Of a stretch of DNA of 64,000 nucleotides, positions 43,448 to 53,325 are shown one piece after another. The stretch covers positions 62,001 through 126,000 of the forward strand of contig JASMDX010000042.1 in assembly GCA_030752605.1 (NCBI GenBank). Direction: 5' to 3'. Origin of the DNA: GCA-2731375 sp002731375 (GTDB lineage Bacteria > Pseudomonadota > Alphaproteobacteria > GCA-2731375). The notes below the pieces were generated by a model. It made no database searches, was not told the DNA's origin, and saw nothing but the letters and a program-made list of their open reading frames with translations. Each line of letters starts with the position of its first letter. Position 1 is the stretch's first letter. The position numbers were made by a program, and so were the translations under genes.

Positions 43448-46080
43448 TCCGAGGACCCGGCCACCGCTTCACTCGATGCAGGCGCCGCCTTCTTGGCTTT
43501 TGGCTTGGCCTTGGCTTTGGCTTTCGCCTTTGGTTTGGCCTTGGCCTTTGTCGGCTTTTGCCCCGCTTTTTCAGCTTTCGCTTGCAACAATTCCAGGGCG
43601 TCCTGCATAGACATTTCCATCGGGTCGGTGGTTTTAGGCAGAGTGGCGTTCAGCTTCTTGTATTTAATATAGGCGCCAAAGCGGCCATCCAAGATCTTCA
43701 CGTCGCCGCCATCTGGATGTTCGCCGATGGTGCGGATGGTATTGGCGCCGCGCCGTCCCCCGCCCTTGGCCAAGCCGTCGGCAATGACGGCAACCGCATG
43801 GTTCAGGCCAATGCTAAGGGCGTCCGCCGTGCTCTCCAGTTTGAAATAGCGCGCCTCGCTCATCACGTAGGGGCCGAAGCGGCCGATACCGGCAAAAATC
43901 GATTTGCCGGTATCGGGATGCTCGCCCACAAGCCGGGGCAATTGAATGATCTTCTGGGCCAGTTCCAGGTCGAGCTGTTCTATCGTGACGTCTGCCGGCA
44001 TGCCGGCACGTTTCGGCCTCTTCTTTTTCTTATCCCCTTCGACCGCTTCGCCCAGTTGGATATACAGCCCATAAGGCCCCTTGCGCAGGGTCAGGTGCAT
44101 GCCGCTTTCAGGATCATCGCCCAGGGGAATAGGACCGGCAGCGAACATTTCATCCGCATCGCCCTCTTCCGCCTGCTTCATGGCGCGGGTGTAATGGCAT
44201 TCGGGATAAGCGTCACAGCCCAGAAAGAAACCGTTGCGTCCGCCGCGCAGATTGAGCGAGCCTTTTTTGCAGGCCGGGCAGATCCGGTCGACCCCGCCAT
44301 CGGGATAAAGATGGGGCGCCAACATGTCGTTGACCTTGTCCAGAACCTCGCGCACGCGCAATTCCGACGTATCTTCGACAGCGTTGGAGAAATCGCGCCA
44401 AAAATCACGCAGCACAACCTTCCAATCCACATCGCCGGCGGACACGGAATCCAGGCGGCCTTCCAGATCGGCTGTAAAGTCATACTCCACATAGCGGTGG
44501 AAATAACTTTCCAGAAATGCCGTCACCAACCGCCCGCTATCTTCGGGCATGAAGCGTTTGCGGTCCAGCACCACATAATTGCGGTCCTGTAACACGGTCA
44601 GGATCGAGGCATAGGTGGAAGGGCGGCCAATACCCAGCTCTTCGAGCTTCTTGACCAGGGTGGCTTCGGAATAGCGGGGTGGCGGCTCGGTGAAATGCTG
44701 TTCGGGCCGGACTTTTTCGTTACTCAGGGCTTCACCCTCGGCGACTTTCGGTAAGCGGCGTTCATCATCATCGCCGGCTTTTTTCTCGTCCCGGCCTTCT
44801 TCATACAATTTCAGAAAGCCGGGGAAATCCACTACCGTGCCCGTGGTGCGCAAATCTGAGGAGCCGTCATGGGCGGCGATCTCAACCGTAGTGCGCGAGA
44901 GACGGGCCGATTCCATCTGCGAGGCCATGGCCCGCTTCCAGATCAGATCGTACAGGCGCTGCTGTTCGCTATCGAGATAAACCTCCATATCCCGCGGCAG
45001 GCGGGAGAAATCCGTCGGCCGGATGGCTTCATGGGCTTCCTGGGCGTTTTTCGCCTTGCTGCGGTAGACCCGCGCCTGCCCCGGCACGTAATCGGCGCCG
45101 AATTCCTGGTCGATCACATCGCGGGAAGCGGATATGGCCTCGTTGGCCATCTGCACGCCATCGGTCCGCATATAGGTGATCAGGCCGACAGTTTCGCCGC
45201 CGATATCAAAGCCTTCATACAGGCGCTGGGCAATCTGCATGGTGCGCTTGGCGCCGAAGCCAAGCTTGCGCGAGGCTTCCTGCTGCAGGGTCGCGGTCGT
45301 GAAGGGTGGCGCGGGATTACGCTTGGTCGGCTTGGTTTCGACCTTGGCGATGGAGAATTTACCCACCTCCAGCGTACGCTTGGCCGCCTCGGCCGCCTCG
45401 CCATCGGCAATTGAAAAACGGGCCAGCTTGACGCCGTTCAGGTGAGTCAGACGGCCAATCAGCAGGGCATCGGCGGCGGTCTTGAAATCGACCTCGACCG
45501 ACCAATATTCCCGTGGCCTGAACGCCTCAATTTCGATCTCGCGCTCGCAGATCAGCCGCAAGGCCACCGATTGCACCCGTCCAGCCGACTTGGCGCCCGG
45601 CAATTTGCGCCACAAAACAGGCGATAGGGTAAAGCCAACGAGGTAGTCCAAGGCACGGCGCGCCTGCTGGGCATTGATCAGATCCATGTCCAGGTCGCGG
45701 GGGTTATTGATGCCATCGACCACCGCCTTCTTGGTGATCTCGTTAAAGACCACGCGCTTTGCCGGAATATCCCGCATGCCATAGTCGTCGGCCAACGCCT
45801 TCATCACATGCCAGGAAATTGCTTCGCCCTCGCGGTCGGGGTCAGTGGCCAGGAACAGCTTATCGCTGCCCCGCATGGCGTCGGCTATGGCTTTCACATG
45901 CTTGGCTGATTTGTCGTCCGTGACATACGTCATGGCGAAATCGTCGTCGGGCACGACCGAGCCGTCCTTGGACGGCAGATCGCGCACATGACCGTACGAA
46001 GCCAGCACGATGTAATCATCGCCCAGATATTTGTTTATCGTTTTGGCCTTGGCCGGGGATTCGACGACCACTACGTCCAT
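43444..46080 (-). CDS. topA: DNA topoisomerase I
   Basis: 878 residues from the ATG at 46080 (an in-frame GTG at 46107 would add nine). The Toprim domain starts VVVVESPAKAKTINKYLG, with TDPDREGEAISWH, and the active Tyr lies in LITYMRTDGVQM. One clear Cys4 zinc finger (ICPACKKGSLN, FFLGCDAYPEC) is followed by two repeated TopA C-terminal domains. The last about 45 residues are an almost pure Lys-Ala-Pro tail (KAKPKAKAKAKAKPK). It relaxes negative supercoils. The neighbouring dprA and rnr order is common in alphaproteobacteria. Confidence 0.96.
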   Translation of the reverse strand: MDVVVVESPAKAKTINKYLGDDYIVLASYGHVRDLPSKDGSVVPDDDFAMTYVTDDKSAKHVKAIADAMRGSDKLFLATDPDREGEAISWHVMKALADDYGMRDIPAKRVVFNEITKKAVVDGINNPRDLDMDLINAQQARRALDYLVGFTLSPVLWRKLPGAKSAGRVQSVALRLICEREIEIEAFRPREYWSVEVDFKTAADALLIGRLTHLNGVKLARFSIADGEAAEAAKRTLEVGKFSIAKVETKPTKRNPAPPFTTATLQQEASRKLGFGAKRTMQIAQRLYEGFDIGGETVGLITYMRTDGVQMANEAISASRDVIDQEFGADYVPGQARVYRSKAKNAQEAHEAIRPTDFSRLPRDMEVYLDSEQQRLYDLIWKRAMASQMESARLSRTTVEIAAHDGSSDLRTTGTVVDFPGFLKLYEEGRDEKKAGDDDERRLPKVAEGEALSNEKVRPEQHFTEPPPRYSEATLVKKLEELGIGRPSTYASILTVLQDRNYVVLDRKRFMPEDSGRLVTAFLESYFHRYVEYDFTADLEGRLDSVSAGDVDWKVVLRDFWRDFSNAVEDTSELRVREVLDKVNDMLAPHLYPDGGVDRICPACKKGSLNLRGGRNGFFLGCDAYPECHYTRAMKQAEEGDADEMFAAGPIPLGDDPESGMHLTLRKGPYGLYIQLGEAVEGDKKKKRPKRAGMPADVTIEQLDLELAQKIIQLPRLVGEHPDTGKSIFAGIGRFGPYVMSEARYFKLESTADALSIGLNHAVAVIADGLAKGGGRRGANTIRTIGEHPDGGDVKILDGRFGAYIKYKKLNATLPKTTDPMEMSMQDALELLQAKAEKAGQKPTKAKAKPKAKAKAKAKPKAKKAAPASSEAVAGSSD

Positions 46081-46165
46081 GATGGAAAGACTCGCCTTTG
46101 CTGACACTCGGGATGGCTACACGACAAAAAAATATCGATATCCCACTAATACGGACCGCAGATGG

Positions 46166-47317
46166 TTAAGATATCGGTACTCGATTACCGGCATGACGGT
46201 CTATACGACCTGCTAGCTCAAGTTCAAGCAAAATGGTGATGACAAGGGCCGGTGTCAACTCGGACAGGCGGATTAGATCATCCACACCAACCGGCGTGAC
46301 CCCCAAAAGAGCCGTTAAACGTTGTTGCTCGGCGCCAGAATCGACTGGATCCGCGCTCGGCGCCGCATAGCCCTGCCTCCCTTCGGCCGAGCCTTCCCAA
46401 AGTGCCGGTTGCGGCAGCATGGGACCGACGACCTCCAACACCTCGTCGGCATTCTGGATCAATGTGGCACCCTGGCGGATCAACCGGTTCAAGCCACGGC
46501 AGTGCGAATCCATGGGCGAATCGGGCACCGCGAAAACCTCCCGCCCCTGCTCCAGGGCAAAGCGTGCCGTGATCAAGGAGCCCGAACGTTCCGCCGCTTC
46601 GATCACCACCACGCCCAGGGCAAGGCCGGAGACCAGACGGTTGCGGCAGGGAAAATGCCGGGTCTGCGGCCGGGTACCCGGCGGTAACTCCGATATGATC
46701 ACGCCCTGGGCAATTATATCTCCGTATAAAGCTTTGTTTTCGGCCGGATAGACTACATCGACGCCACCGCCAATACTGCCGCAGTTCCACTAACGGCACT
46801 GAACTTCAGAGCTCCACCAAGGGCCGCGGTATCGTTCCCCCGGGCCAGACCGGAGGCGACCAGCAGGCCCCCAGCGCCCAAATCACGCGCCAGGCGCTGG
46901 GTATAGCGAATGGCCGAGGCCAAGGCGTTGCGCGCGCCAACGATGGCCACCGCAGGCTCTGCCAGCCGTGCCACATCGCCCAGCACATAAATCAAGGGCA
47001 GCAGGTCGTCCAACGCACCAAGGCGAGGCGGATAAGCAGCCTCGCAACTGGCCAAGGGCCTGGCGCCGATAGCCTCGGCGGCAGCCAACTCGGCTTCCAC
47101 CGCCGCGACCAGTCACAGCTTGATGCAGCGCCCGCCGCCACGTCGCGCCAATTCCGGCAAGGCCTGCAGCACCGCCCCTGCGGAACCAAGGCGCCAGCAA
47201 TTGGCAAAAAATTATGGGGGCGACATTCCCGCTGCGGATCAACCGCAACCAATCCAAACCGTCGCCGCCGTTAGCTCGCCGCTCCCCATTAATTGCGACC
47301 CATAGTTTGCCACCCAA
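46166..47317 (-). pseudogene. dprA: dprA (DNA processing protein), multiple frameshifts and a TGA
   Basis: Pieces of DprA lie in order but in different frames: LDWLRLIRSGNVAPIIFCQL, then GSAGAVLQALPELARRGGG ending at an in-frame TGA (47114-47116). Next come AYPPRLGALDDLLPLIYVLG and AVAIVGARNALASAIRYTQR up to a frame break near 46755, then GGVDVVYPAENKALYGDI and ISELPPGTRP to the C-terminal winged helix. DprA loads RecA on incoming single-stranded DNA during natural transformation. At least two frameshifts plus a stop mean it is inactive here. It lies upstream of topA in the common dprA-topA-rnr order. Confidence 0.85.
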
Positions 47318-47646
47318 ATCTCTTACTCATCGATTGCCGTAATTTACGATACACAATTTATAAGATTAATAATTTAGGTATTCACAACTAAAGATCATCT
47401 TTCACCATGCCAGAAACCCTACGCCCAATTAATCGGCACATCACCTATTTTGCCTAATTCTTGATCAAACATATATGACTAAATCAGTCGAATCGGAAGC
47501 AAAACACCATGCTGAAATTTTCTTTCTCATATAATTCAAAAGGTTATGAAGATTCATCAAAAATCGGCACGATTCTTGAATAGGAGTCATGCATCAAGGC
47601 ACGTACTCGCCTTGCACGGCTTTGAAATCTAACAGGAGCATACCCG
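47318..47646. other. 329-base intergenic region upstream of glnK
   Basis: AT-rich leader between dead dprA and glnK. No coding frame was supported. It contains the weak sigma-54-like site at 47566-47579 and a good Shine-Dalgarno AGGAG just before glnK. No clear NtrC palindrome was seen. Confidence 0.5.
47566..47579 (+). promoter_or_regulatory. Weak candidate sigma-54 promoter of glnK
   Basis: GGCACGATTCTTGA resembles the -24/-12 consensus (GGCACG, N4, TTGC) with correct spacing, but the -12 dinucleotide is GA rather than GC. It sits about 70 bases before the glnK start, a suitable place for nitrogen-regulated transcription. Confidence 0.25.
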
Positions 47647-47985
47647 ATGAAGATGGTGATGGCGGTGATCAAACCGTTCAAATTGGACGAAGTTCGAGAT
47701 TCCCTGACCGAACTGGGCGTCCAGGGCGTGACGGTCACGGAGGTCCGCGGCTTTGGGCGGCAGAAGGGCCATACGGAAATTTACCGGGGCGCCGAATATG
47801 AAGTGAATTATCTACCCAAGCTGAAGCTGGAATTGGCGGTTTCGGACGAGATGGTGGACCGGGTGATGGAAACCATCGCCGCCACGGCGCAAACAGGACA
47901 AATCGGTGACGGCAAATTGTTCGTCTGGGACCTGGCCACGGCGGTCCGTATCCGCACCGGCGAGAGCGGCTCCGATGCCCTCTAA
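47647..47985 (+). CDS. glnK: Nitrogen regulatory protein P-II (GlnK)
   Basis: 112 residues, exact family length. The start MKMVMAVIKPFKLDEVRDSL, the T-loop with uridylylated Tyr51 in IYRGAEYEVNYLPK, and the ATP/2-oxoglutarate-binding TGQIGDGKLFV and RIRTGESG are present. It senses nitrogen status and blocks the ammonium channel AmtB when nitrogen is sufficient. Pairing with amtB 34 bases downstream supports GlnK rather than GlnB. Confidence 0.96.
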   Translation: MKMVMAVIKPFKLDEVRDSLTELGVQGVTVTEVRGFGRQKGHTEIYRGAEYEVNYLPKLKLELAVSDEMVDRVMETIAATAQTGQIGDGKLFVWDLATAVRIRTGESGSDAL

Positions 47986-48019
47986 TATTGTTAATATTGA
48001 TCCAATCAGGAGAATTTTC

Positions 48020-49315
48020 ATGTCTAATCCACTCGGGCGTGCCAGTGCCACTGGCTTCATTGCCGCCACTCTTCTTCTCGGATTTTCCGAACCGGCCCTG
48101 GCCGCAGACGAACTGAATTCGGGTGATACCGCCTGGATGTTGACCTCGTCGCTGTTGGTGCTGTTGATGACCGTGCCCGGCGTCGCCCTGTTTTACGGCG
48201 GCATGGTGCGCAAGAAGAATGTGCTGGCGACCTTGATGCAAAGTTTTGCGGTTTGCTGCATGGCCACCGTTATCTGGATGGCGGTCGGCTATAGCCTGGC
48301 ATTTTCCGGCGAGGGGCCGTTTGTCGGCGACCTGGACCAGTTGTTCCTGATGGGGATCGGCGTCGATTCCATGAGCGGCACAATCCCCGAATCCGTCTTC
48401 ATGATGTTTCAGATGACTTTCGCCATTATCACGCCGGCCCTGATCACGGGCGCGGTGGCCGAGCGGATCAAATTTTCCTCGTTGATGGTTTTCCTCGGCC
48501 TCTGGCTGATCGTGGTCTATGCCCCGGTCTGCCATTGGGTCTGGGGCGGCGGCGGTTTCCTGGGCGGCGCGGGCGTGTTGGATTTCGCTGGCGGCACCGT
48601 GGTTCACATCAACAGCGGTGTCGCGGCTCTTGTACTGTGTCTGGTGCTGGGTAAGCGGGTTGGCTACGGACGCGAGAATCTGGCACCTCATAACCTGGTA
48701 CTCACCATTATCGGCGCCTCATTGCTATGGGTCGGCTGGTTCGGCTTCAACGCCGGTTCGGAATTGGCCGCCGACAACAGAGCGGGCATGGCCATGGCGG
48801 TCACGCAAATCGCGGCCGCGGCCGCCGCCCTGTCCTGGATGTTTGCAGAATGGCTGACCCGTGGCAAACCCTCGGTCCTGGGCATCGCCTCGGGCGCCGT
48901 CGCGGGCCTGGTCGCCATTACCCCAGCGGCGGGCTTTGTCCTGCCTGGCGGCGCCTTGATCCTCGGCCTGCTCGCAGGCCTCGGCTGCTTCTATGCCGTG
49001 ATGTGGCTGAAACGAAAATTGGGCTATGACGATGCCTTGGACGTCTTTGGCGTGCATGGCATCGGCGGCATTATTGGTGCCGTCCTGACCGGTGTCTTCG
49101 CCGCCGAAGCGGTCAGCGGTACGCCAGGCATGCTGGAAGGCAACGTGGACCAGGTTGGTCTGCAGCTATATGGCATCGGCGTGACGGTCGCCTACAGCGC
49201 CGTCGTCACCTTTATCCTGGTCAAGCTGGTCGGTGCGGTCATGGGCCTGCGCGTCGAGGAAGACGAGGAACGCGAGGGCCTGGACACCAGCCTGCATGGC
49301 GAAAGCATTGCCTAA
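48020..49315 (+). CDS. amtB: Ammonium transporter
   Basis: 431 residues. A cleavable signal-like leader (SATGFIAATLLLGFSEPALA) is followed by eleven membrane segments. The entrance and pore landmarks of Amt proteins are present: GDTAWMLTSSLLVLLMTVPG, FYGGMV, CHWVWGGGGFLGGAGVLDFAGG with the first pore His region, and DVFGVHGIGGIIG with the second pore His. It takes up ammonium across the inner membrane under GlnK control. The start at 48020 has AGGAG upstream; the longer frame from 47906 runs through glnK and is rejected. Confidence 0.96.
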   Translation: MSNPLGRASATGFIAATLLLGFSEPALAADELNSGDTAWMLTSSLLVLLMTVPGVALFYGGMVRKKNVLATLMQSFAVCCMATVIWMAVGYSLAFSGEGPFVGDLDQLFLMGIGVDSMSGTIPESVFMMFQMTFAIITPALITGAVAERIKFSSLMVFLGLWLIVVYAPVCHWVWGGGGFLGGAGVLDFAGGTVVHINSGVAALVLCLVLGKRVGYGRENLAPHNLVLTIIGASLLWVGWFGFNAGSELAADNRAGMAMAVTQIAAAAAALSWMFAEWLTRGKPSVLGIASGAVAGLVAITPAAGFVLPGGALILGLLAGLGCFYAVMWLKRKLGYDDALDVFGVHGIGGIIGAVLTGVFAAEAVSGTPGMLEGNVDQVGLQLYGIGVTVAYSAVVTFILVKLVGAVMGLRVEEDEEREGLDTSLHGESIA

Positions 49316-49350
49316 GCACGAACAACGATAGAATATGGGCCGCAAATCAT

Positions 49351-49388
49351 GGGCTCGGAGGTTGCAACCTCCGGGCCCTAGCGTTTTG
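49351..49388 (+). terminator. Intrinsic terminator of glnK-amtB
   Basis: A 13-bp GC-rich stem (49351-49363 with 49366-49378; one T-G pair) and minimal loop is followed by TAGCGTTTT. It lies 35 bases after the amtB stop. Confidence 0.8.
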
Positions 49389-49561
49389 GCCGCACATCCG
49401 CGGCCAATAAGAACAAAAAGCGAAAGCCGATTCGTGGCCTGTTATAAGTTGTGATCAAATGAGAAGTTCTCAACGCAAGTCCTTGTATACACAATGAAAG
49501 GTAGCTACATTATCTATTATTCGTTTATATTATGTTCTCGATTCGCAAATCACCTTGCGAA

Positions 49562-49595
49562 TCATCCACAGCATTTCCACGGCAGCTGTGGATAA
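49562..49595. promoter_or_regulatory. Pair of DnaA-box-like sites in inverted orientation
   Basis: TCATCCACA (49562-49570, one mismatch) and TGTGGATAA (49587-49595, a perfect DnaA box on the minus strand) face each other, just after an AT-rich tract and the inverted repeat at 49540-49563, and directly before the dapC-like gene. Confidence 0.4.
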
Positions 49596-49619
49596 CATTT
49601 GAAGGCAGGCGTACGGATC

Positions 49620-50855
49620 GTGACAACCCAGACCAACGACGCCCATCGCCGGCCCCATGACCGAATTGTAAATCCGCGCCTGGACGAACTTCCCGATTAC
49701 CCGTTTGAACGCCTGCGCGGCCTGCTTGATCCCCTGTCAGCACCCAAGAATTTGGACCCGGTCGCCCTGAGCCTGGGAGAACCGCAGCATCCCTATCCCG
49801 ATTTCGTGGGCGAGATTTTGCACGCCAATCGCCACTTATATGGCAAATATCCCCCGGTGGCCGGCACCCCGGATTTTTGCCGCGCCGTCGCTGATTGGCT
49901 TACCCGCCGCTATGCACTGCCCCAGGGCATGGTCGAGGCGGAGCGTCATGTCGCACCTTGCGCGGGTACGCGGGAGGCGTTGTTTCGCACCGCATTCATG
50001 GCCGTGCCGCCAACCAAGGCCGGACGGCAGCCCGCCGTGCTGATGCCAAACCCGTTCTATCAATGCTATGCCGGCGCGGCGATCGCGGCGGGGGCCGAAC
50101 CGGTCTTCGTCTCGGCCCTGGTGGAAAATGGCTTTCTGCCTGACTTCGCTGCCTTGGACGAGGATGTCCTGGCCCGCACCGCCTTGGTTTATTTCTGCAC
50201 GCCGGGCAATCCGCAAGGTGCGGTGGCTAGTCTGGAATATCTGGAAAATCTGGTCGCGCTGTCGCGGCAATACGATTTCACCCTGGTGGTGGATGAATGC
50301 TATGCCGAGATCTATAACGGCGCCACCCCTCCTGCTGGCACCCTGCAGGTCTGTGCGCAAGATGGGATAATGTCAGGCGTATTGGTTTTTCATTCCCTGT
50401 CCAAACGTTCCAACGTGGCCGGCTTGCGATCCGGCTTCGTGGCCGGCGATCCGGATATGCTGACGCTGTTCCGGCAGCTGAGCGAATATGGCGGCAACCC
50501 ATCTCCCCTGCCCGTTTACGCCGCGGCTGCGGCGTTGTGGCGCGATGAAGGACACGTGTCCGCCAACCGGGCACTATATGTGGAGAAATTCGATCTTGCC
50601 GAACGAATACTATCCAACCGCTTTGGCTTTTACCGCCCCGAGGGCGGCTTTTTCCTATGGCTGGATGTGGGCGATGGCGAGGCGGCGACGGTGGAATTGT
50701 GGCGGCGCGCCGGGCTCCGCGTCCTGCCCGGCGCCTATTTATCGGCTGATAGCGGCAGCGGAGAAAACCCTGGCAACCGCTATATTCGGGTTGCGATGGT
50801 CCATGACAAGGTGGTGATGGCGGACGTCCTAGGCCGTATGGCCGAGACACTGTAA
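49620..50855 (+). CDS. dapC: Succinyldiaminopimelate aminotransferase-like class I/II PLP aminotransferase
   Basis: 411 residues. The N-terminus NPRLDELPDYPFERLRGLLD, then YGKYPPVAGTPDFCRAVADWL, is characteristic of the DapC group. PLP-binding residues are in YFCTPGNPQGAV, LVVDECYAEIY and the Schiff-base Lys in SLSKRSNVAGLRSGF. It would transaminate N-succinyl-2-amino-6-oxopimelate in lysine and cell-wall synthesis. The GTG at 49620 has GAAGGCAGG ten bases upstream; an upstream in-frame TTG at 49599 is the alternative. Confidence 0.85.
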   Translation: MTTQTNDAHRRPHDRIVNPRLDELPDYPFERLRGLLDPLSAPKNLDPVALSLGEPQHPYPDFVGEILHANRHLYGKYPPVAGTPDFCRAVADWLTRRYALPQGMVEAERHVAPCAGTREALFRTAFMAVPPTKAGRQPAVLMPNPFYQCYAGAAIAAGAEPVFVSALVENGFLPDFAALDEDVLARTALVYFCTPGNPQGAVASLEYLENLVALSRQYDFTLVVDECYAEIYNGATPPAGTLQVCAQDGIMSGVLVFHSLSKRSNVAGLRSGFVAGDPDMLTLFRQLSEYGGNPSPLPVYAAAAALWRDEGHVSANRALYVEKFDLAERILSNRFGFYRPEGGFFLWLDVGDGEAATVELWRRAGLRVLPGAYLSADSGSGENPGNRYIRVAMVHDKVVMADVLGRMAETL

Positions 50856-50903
50856 AAGACGGCACGAGACAGAGTATGACGAGACTTTTGAGGGAAGATC
50901 GAG

Positions 50904-53324
50904 ATGTCACAGCATAGCGGAACGCCGCGCAAGATCGCCTTGCTACCGCCGGGTGCGGTAGCATTCATGCAACGGCGCGCGGTGGAAGCCGCCGGTAAGG
51001 CGCTGCTCGCCCTGGCAACGGCCTTGGCGTTGGCGCTTGCCAGCTATCATCCCGACGATGGCGCCTTGAACGTTGCAACCGGCCAGCCGCCGGCCAATTG
51101 GCTGGGCACGCCGGGCGCCTATGCGGCAGATCTGTTGTTGCAAAGCCTGGGCCTGGCCAGCATCGCCGTGGTCGGCCTTATGGCTCGTTGGGCCTGGCGG
51201 ATCGCCTCGCACCGGGGCTTGCCCTGGTACGGCCTGCGCCTATTCCTCAGCCCCCCCTGCCTGTTCCTAGTGGCCGCCTGCGCGGCCTCGGTGACGGTGC
51301 CGGAACAATGGCCGCAGGCCGCTGGCCTGGGCGGCTATGGCGGCGATTGGCTGTTGCGGATAGGGGCGCCGCCACTGGCCCTGTTGGGCCTGACACCACA
51401 GTCACCCGCGGTCATCGCAGCGCTGCACCTCGCCGCCGTACTAATGCTGTTATATCTGTTGGGCATTCAACTCACCGAATGGCTGGCCCTGGCGAAAGCA
51501 GGTGCCGCCGGCCTAATGCGCACCATGGGCGCGGCCCATTTCGCCGCGGCCACCGCCGAGCGCCTGGGCCGCCAGGCTGCCACGCATCCGATTTTTCGCC
51601 GTGAACCGCCCATGCTGGCTGCTGATGAAATGGCGGAAACAACCGCCCCATCTATCCAGGTCGGTGACAGAACTGCACCCGAACAATCCGCTGGCCGGGT
51701 CAGCAAACCCAAGCGCAAGGTCCGCAAAAGCCGCCGGGCGCAAAAGGAACAACAACCCGCCCTGGCCCTGTCCGAGCGTGAAGACTATCAACTTCCCGCC
51801 CTGCTTCTACTCGCTACGCCGGTACGTCAACAGCAGGGCCGAAATGGCCAGGCTATCAACGAAAGCGCCCTGGAACAGAACGCCCGCATGCTGGAAACCG
51901 TCCTGGATGACTATGGCGTGCACGGCTGTATCGTACAGGTCCGTCCCGGCCCAGTGGTCACCTTATACGAACTGGAGCCGGCACCAGGGACCAAGACTTC
52001 CCGCGTGGTGGGCCTTTCTGACGATATCGCCCGTTCCATGTCCGCCCGTAGCGTCCGCATCGCGGTGGTGCCGGGGCGCAATGCCATCGGCATAGAGCTG
52101 CCGAACCAGGACCGCGAAACCGTCTATTTGCGCGAGTTGCTTTCGACCGCCGACTATGAGAAATCCAAACTGATGCTGCCGCTTGCCCTGGGCAAGGACA
52201 TCTCCGGCGCGCCGGTACTGGTTGATCTGGCGAAGATGCCGCATCTGCTGATCGCAGGCACCACGGGTTCAGGCAAGTCCGTGGCCATCAACACCATGAT
52301 CCTATCGCTGCTGTACTGCCTGCCGCCCGAACGCTGCCGCATGATCATGATCGATCCGAAGATGCTGGAATTAAGCGTCTATGACGACATCCCCCATCTG
52401 CTCACTCCCGTGGTCACCGATCCGGGCAAGGCGATCATGGCCCTGAAATGGGCCGTCCGCGAAATGGAGAACCGTTACCGCGCCATGGCTAGCCTCGGCG
52501 TGCGTAATATCGATGGCTATAACCAGCGTATAGCCGAGGCGGCGAAGCGCGGCGAGGAACTAAAGCGCACGGTACAGACTGGCTTTGACGCCGACACAGG
52601 CCAGCCGGTATTCGAGGATCAATTGCTTGATACCAAACCGATGCCCTTTATCGTCGTTATCGTCGACGAAATGGCTGACCTGATGATGGTCGCGGGCAAG
52701 GAAATTGATGCCGCCGTACAACGCCTAGCCCAAATGGCTCGGGCCGCGGGCATTCATGTCATGATGGCGACGCAGCGGCCCTCGGTAGATGTCATTACCG
52801 GCACCATCAAGGCGAATTTCCCGACCCGGGTCAGCTTTCAGGTCACAGCCAAGGTTGATAGCCGGACTATTCTGGGCGAGCAGGGCGCAGAACAATTGTT
52901 GGGCATGGGTGATATGCTGTACATGGCCGGCGGTGGTCGCATCAGCCGGGTGCATGGCCCGTTTGTCGGTGACGACGAAGTAGAGGCCGTGGTCAAGCAT
53001 TTGAAAAGCCAGGGCCGTCCGGAATATCTCAACGCGGTAACCGAGGATGCGGAAGGCAGCGGCGAAACAGGCTTCGCCCAGCCCGACGATGGCGCCAACA
53101 GCGGATCTGGCGGCATCAGCGGCAATGCCCTGTTCGATGCGGCGGTGGATGTGGTCGCGCGGAACCAGAAGGCCTCAACTTCGTTTTTGCAGCGGCAGTT
53201 GAAAATCGGCTATAACCGCGCCGCCGACCTGATCGACCGGATGGAACAGGAAGGCGTGATCGGCCGCGCCAACCATGTGGGCAAGCGCGAGATCCTGGTG
53301 CGAAACCCCGATGAGGATAACTGA
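50904..53324 (+). CDS. ftsK: DNA translocase FtsK
   Basis: 806 residues. Four hydrophobic segments span residues about 25-195, then a basic linker (SKPKRKVRKSRRAQKEQQP). The motor follows: alpha domain (LDDYGVHGCIVQVRPGPVVT), beta domain with Walker A AGTTGSGKS near 452 and Walker B VVIVDEMADLMMVAG, and the C-terminal gamma winged helix (STSFLQRQLKIGYNRAADLID) that reads polar KOPS sequences. It anchors at the septum, pumps DNA and activates XerCD at dif during division. GAGGGAAG supports the start. Confidence 0.96.
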   Translation: MSQHSGTPRKIALLPPGAVAFMQRRAVEAAGKALLALATALALALASYHPDDGALNVATGQPPANWLGTPGAYAADLLLQSLGLASIAVVGLMARWAWRIASHRGLPWYGLRLFLSPPCLFLVAACAASVTVPEQWPQAAGLGGYGGDWLLRIGAPPLALLGLTPQSPAVIAALHLAAVLMLLYLLGIQLTEWLALAKAGAAGLMRTMGAAHFAAATAERLGRQAATHPIFRREPPMLAADEMAETTAPSIQVGDRTAPEQSAGRVSKPKRKVRKSRRAQKEQQPALALSEREDYQLPALLLLATPVRQQQGRNGQAINESALEQNARMLETVLDDYGVHGCIVQVRPGPVVTLYELEPAPGTKTSRVVGLSDDIARSMSARSVRIAVVPGRNAIGIELPNQDRETVYLRELLSTADYEKSKLMLPLALGKDISGAPVLVDLAKMPHLLIAGTTGSGKSVAINTMILSLLYCLPPERCRMIMIDPKMLELSVYDDIPHLLTPVVTDPGKAIMALKWAVREMENRYRAMASLGVRNIDGYNQRIAEAAKRGEELKRTVQTGFDADTGQPVFEDQLLDTKPMPFIVVIVDEMADLMMVAGKEIDAAVQRLAQMARAAGIHVMMATQRPSVDVITGTIKANFPTRVSFQVTAKVDSRTILGEQGAEQLLGMGDMLYMAGGGRISRVHGPFVGDDEVEAVVKHLKSQGRPEYLNAVTEDAEGSGETGFAQPDDGANSGSGGISGNALFDAAVDVVARNQKASTSFLQRQLKIGYNRAADLIDRMEQEGVIGRANHVGKREILVRNPDEDN

Positions 53325-53325
53325 C

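Larger units (their letters stand above)
49316..49619. other. Intergenic region between amtB and the dapC-like gene
   Basis: Contains the amtB terminator (49351-49388), an AT-rich stretch (about 49440-49540), a perfect 9-bp inverted repeat around a 6-base gap (49540-49563), and two DnaA-box-like sites. No gene was found. Confidence 0.6.

Noticed and set aside
43558..44592. 344-codon plus-strand frame inside topA
   Set aside because: Antisense shadow of a well-supported gene; no recognisable domain.
47114..47116. Selenocysteine at the dprA TGA
   Set aside because: No redox motif surrounds it, DprA is not a redox protein, and the gene has further frameshifts.
47735..48691. 318-codon minus-strand frame over glnK-amtB
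   Set aside because: Antisense shadow rich in His and Gln; the plus-strand genes are unambiguous.
49440..49600. Chromosomal replication origin
   Set aside because: Only two DnaA-like boxes and no typical origin neighbours (dnaA, hemE, parAB); kept only as a possible regulatory site.
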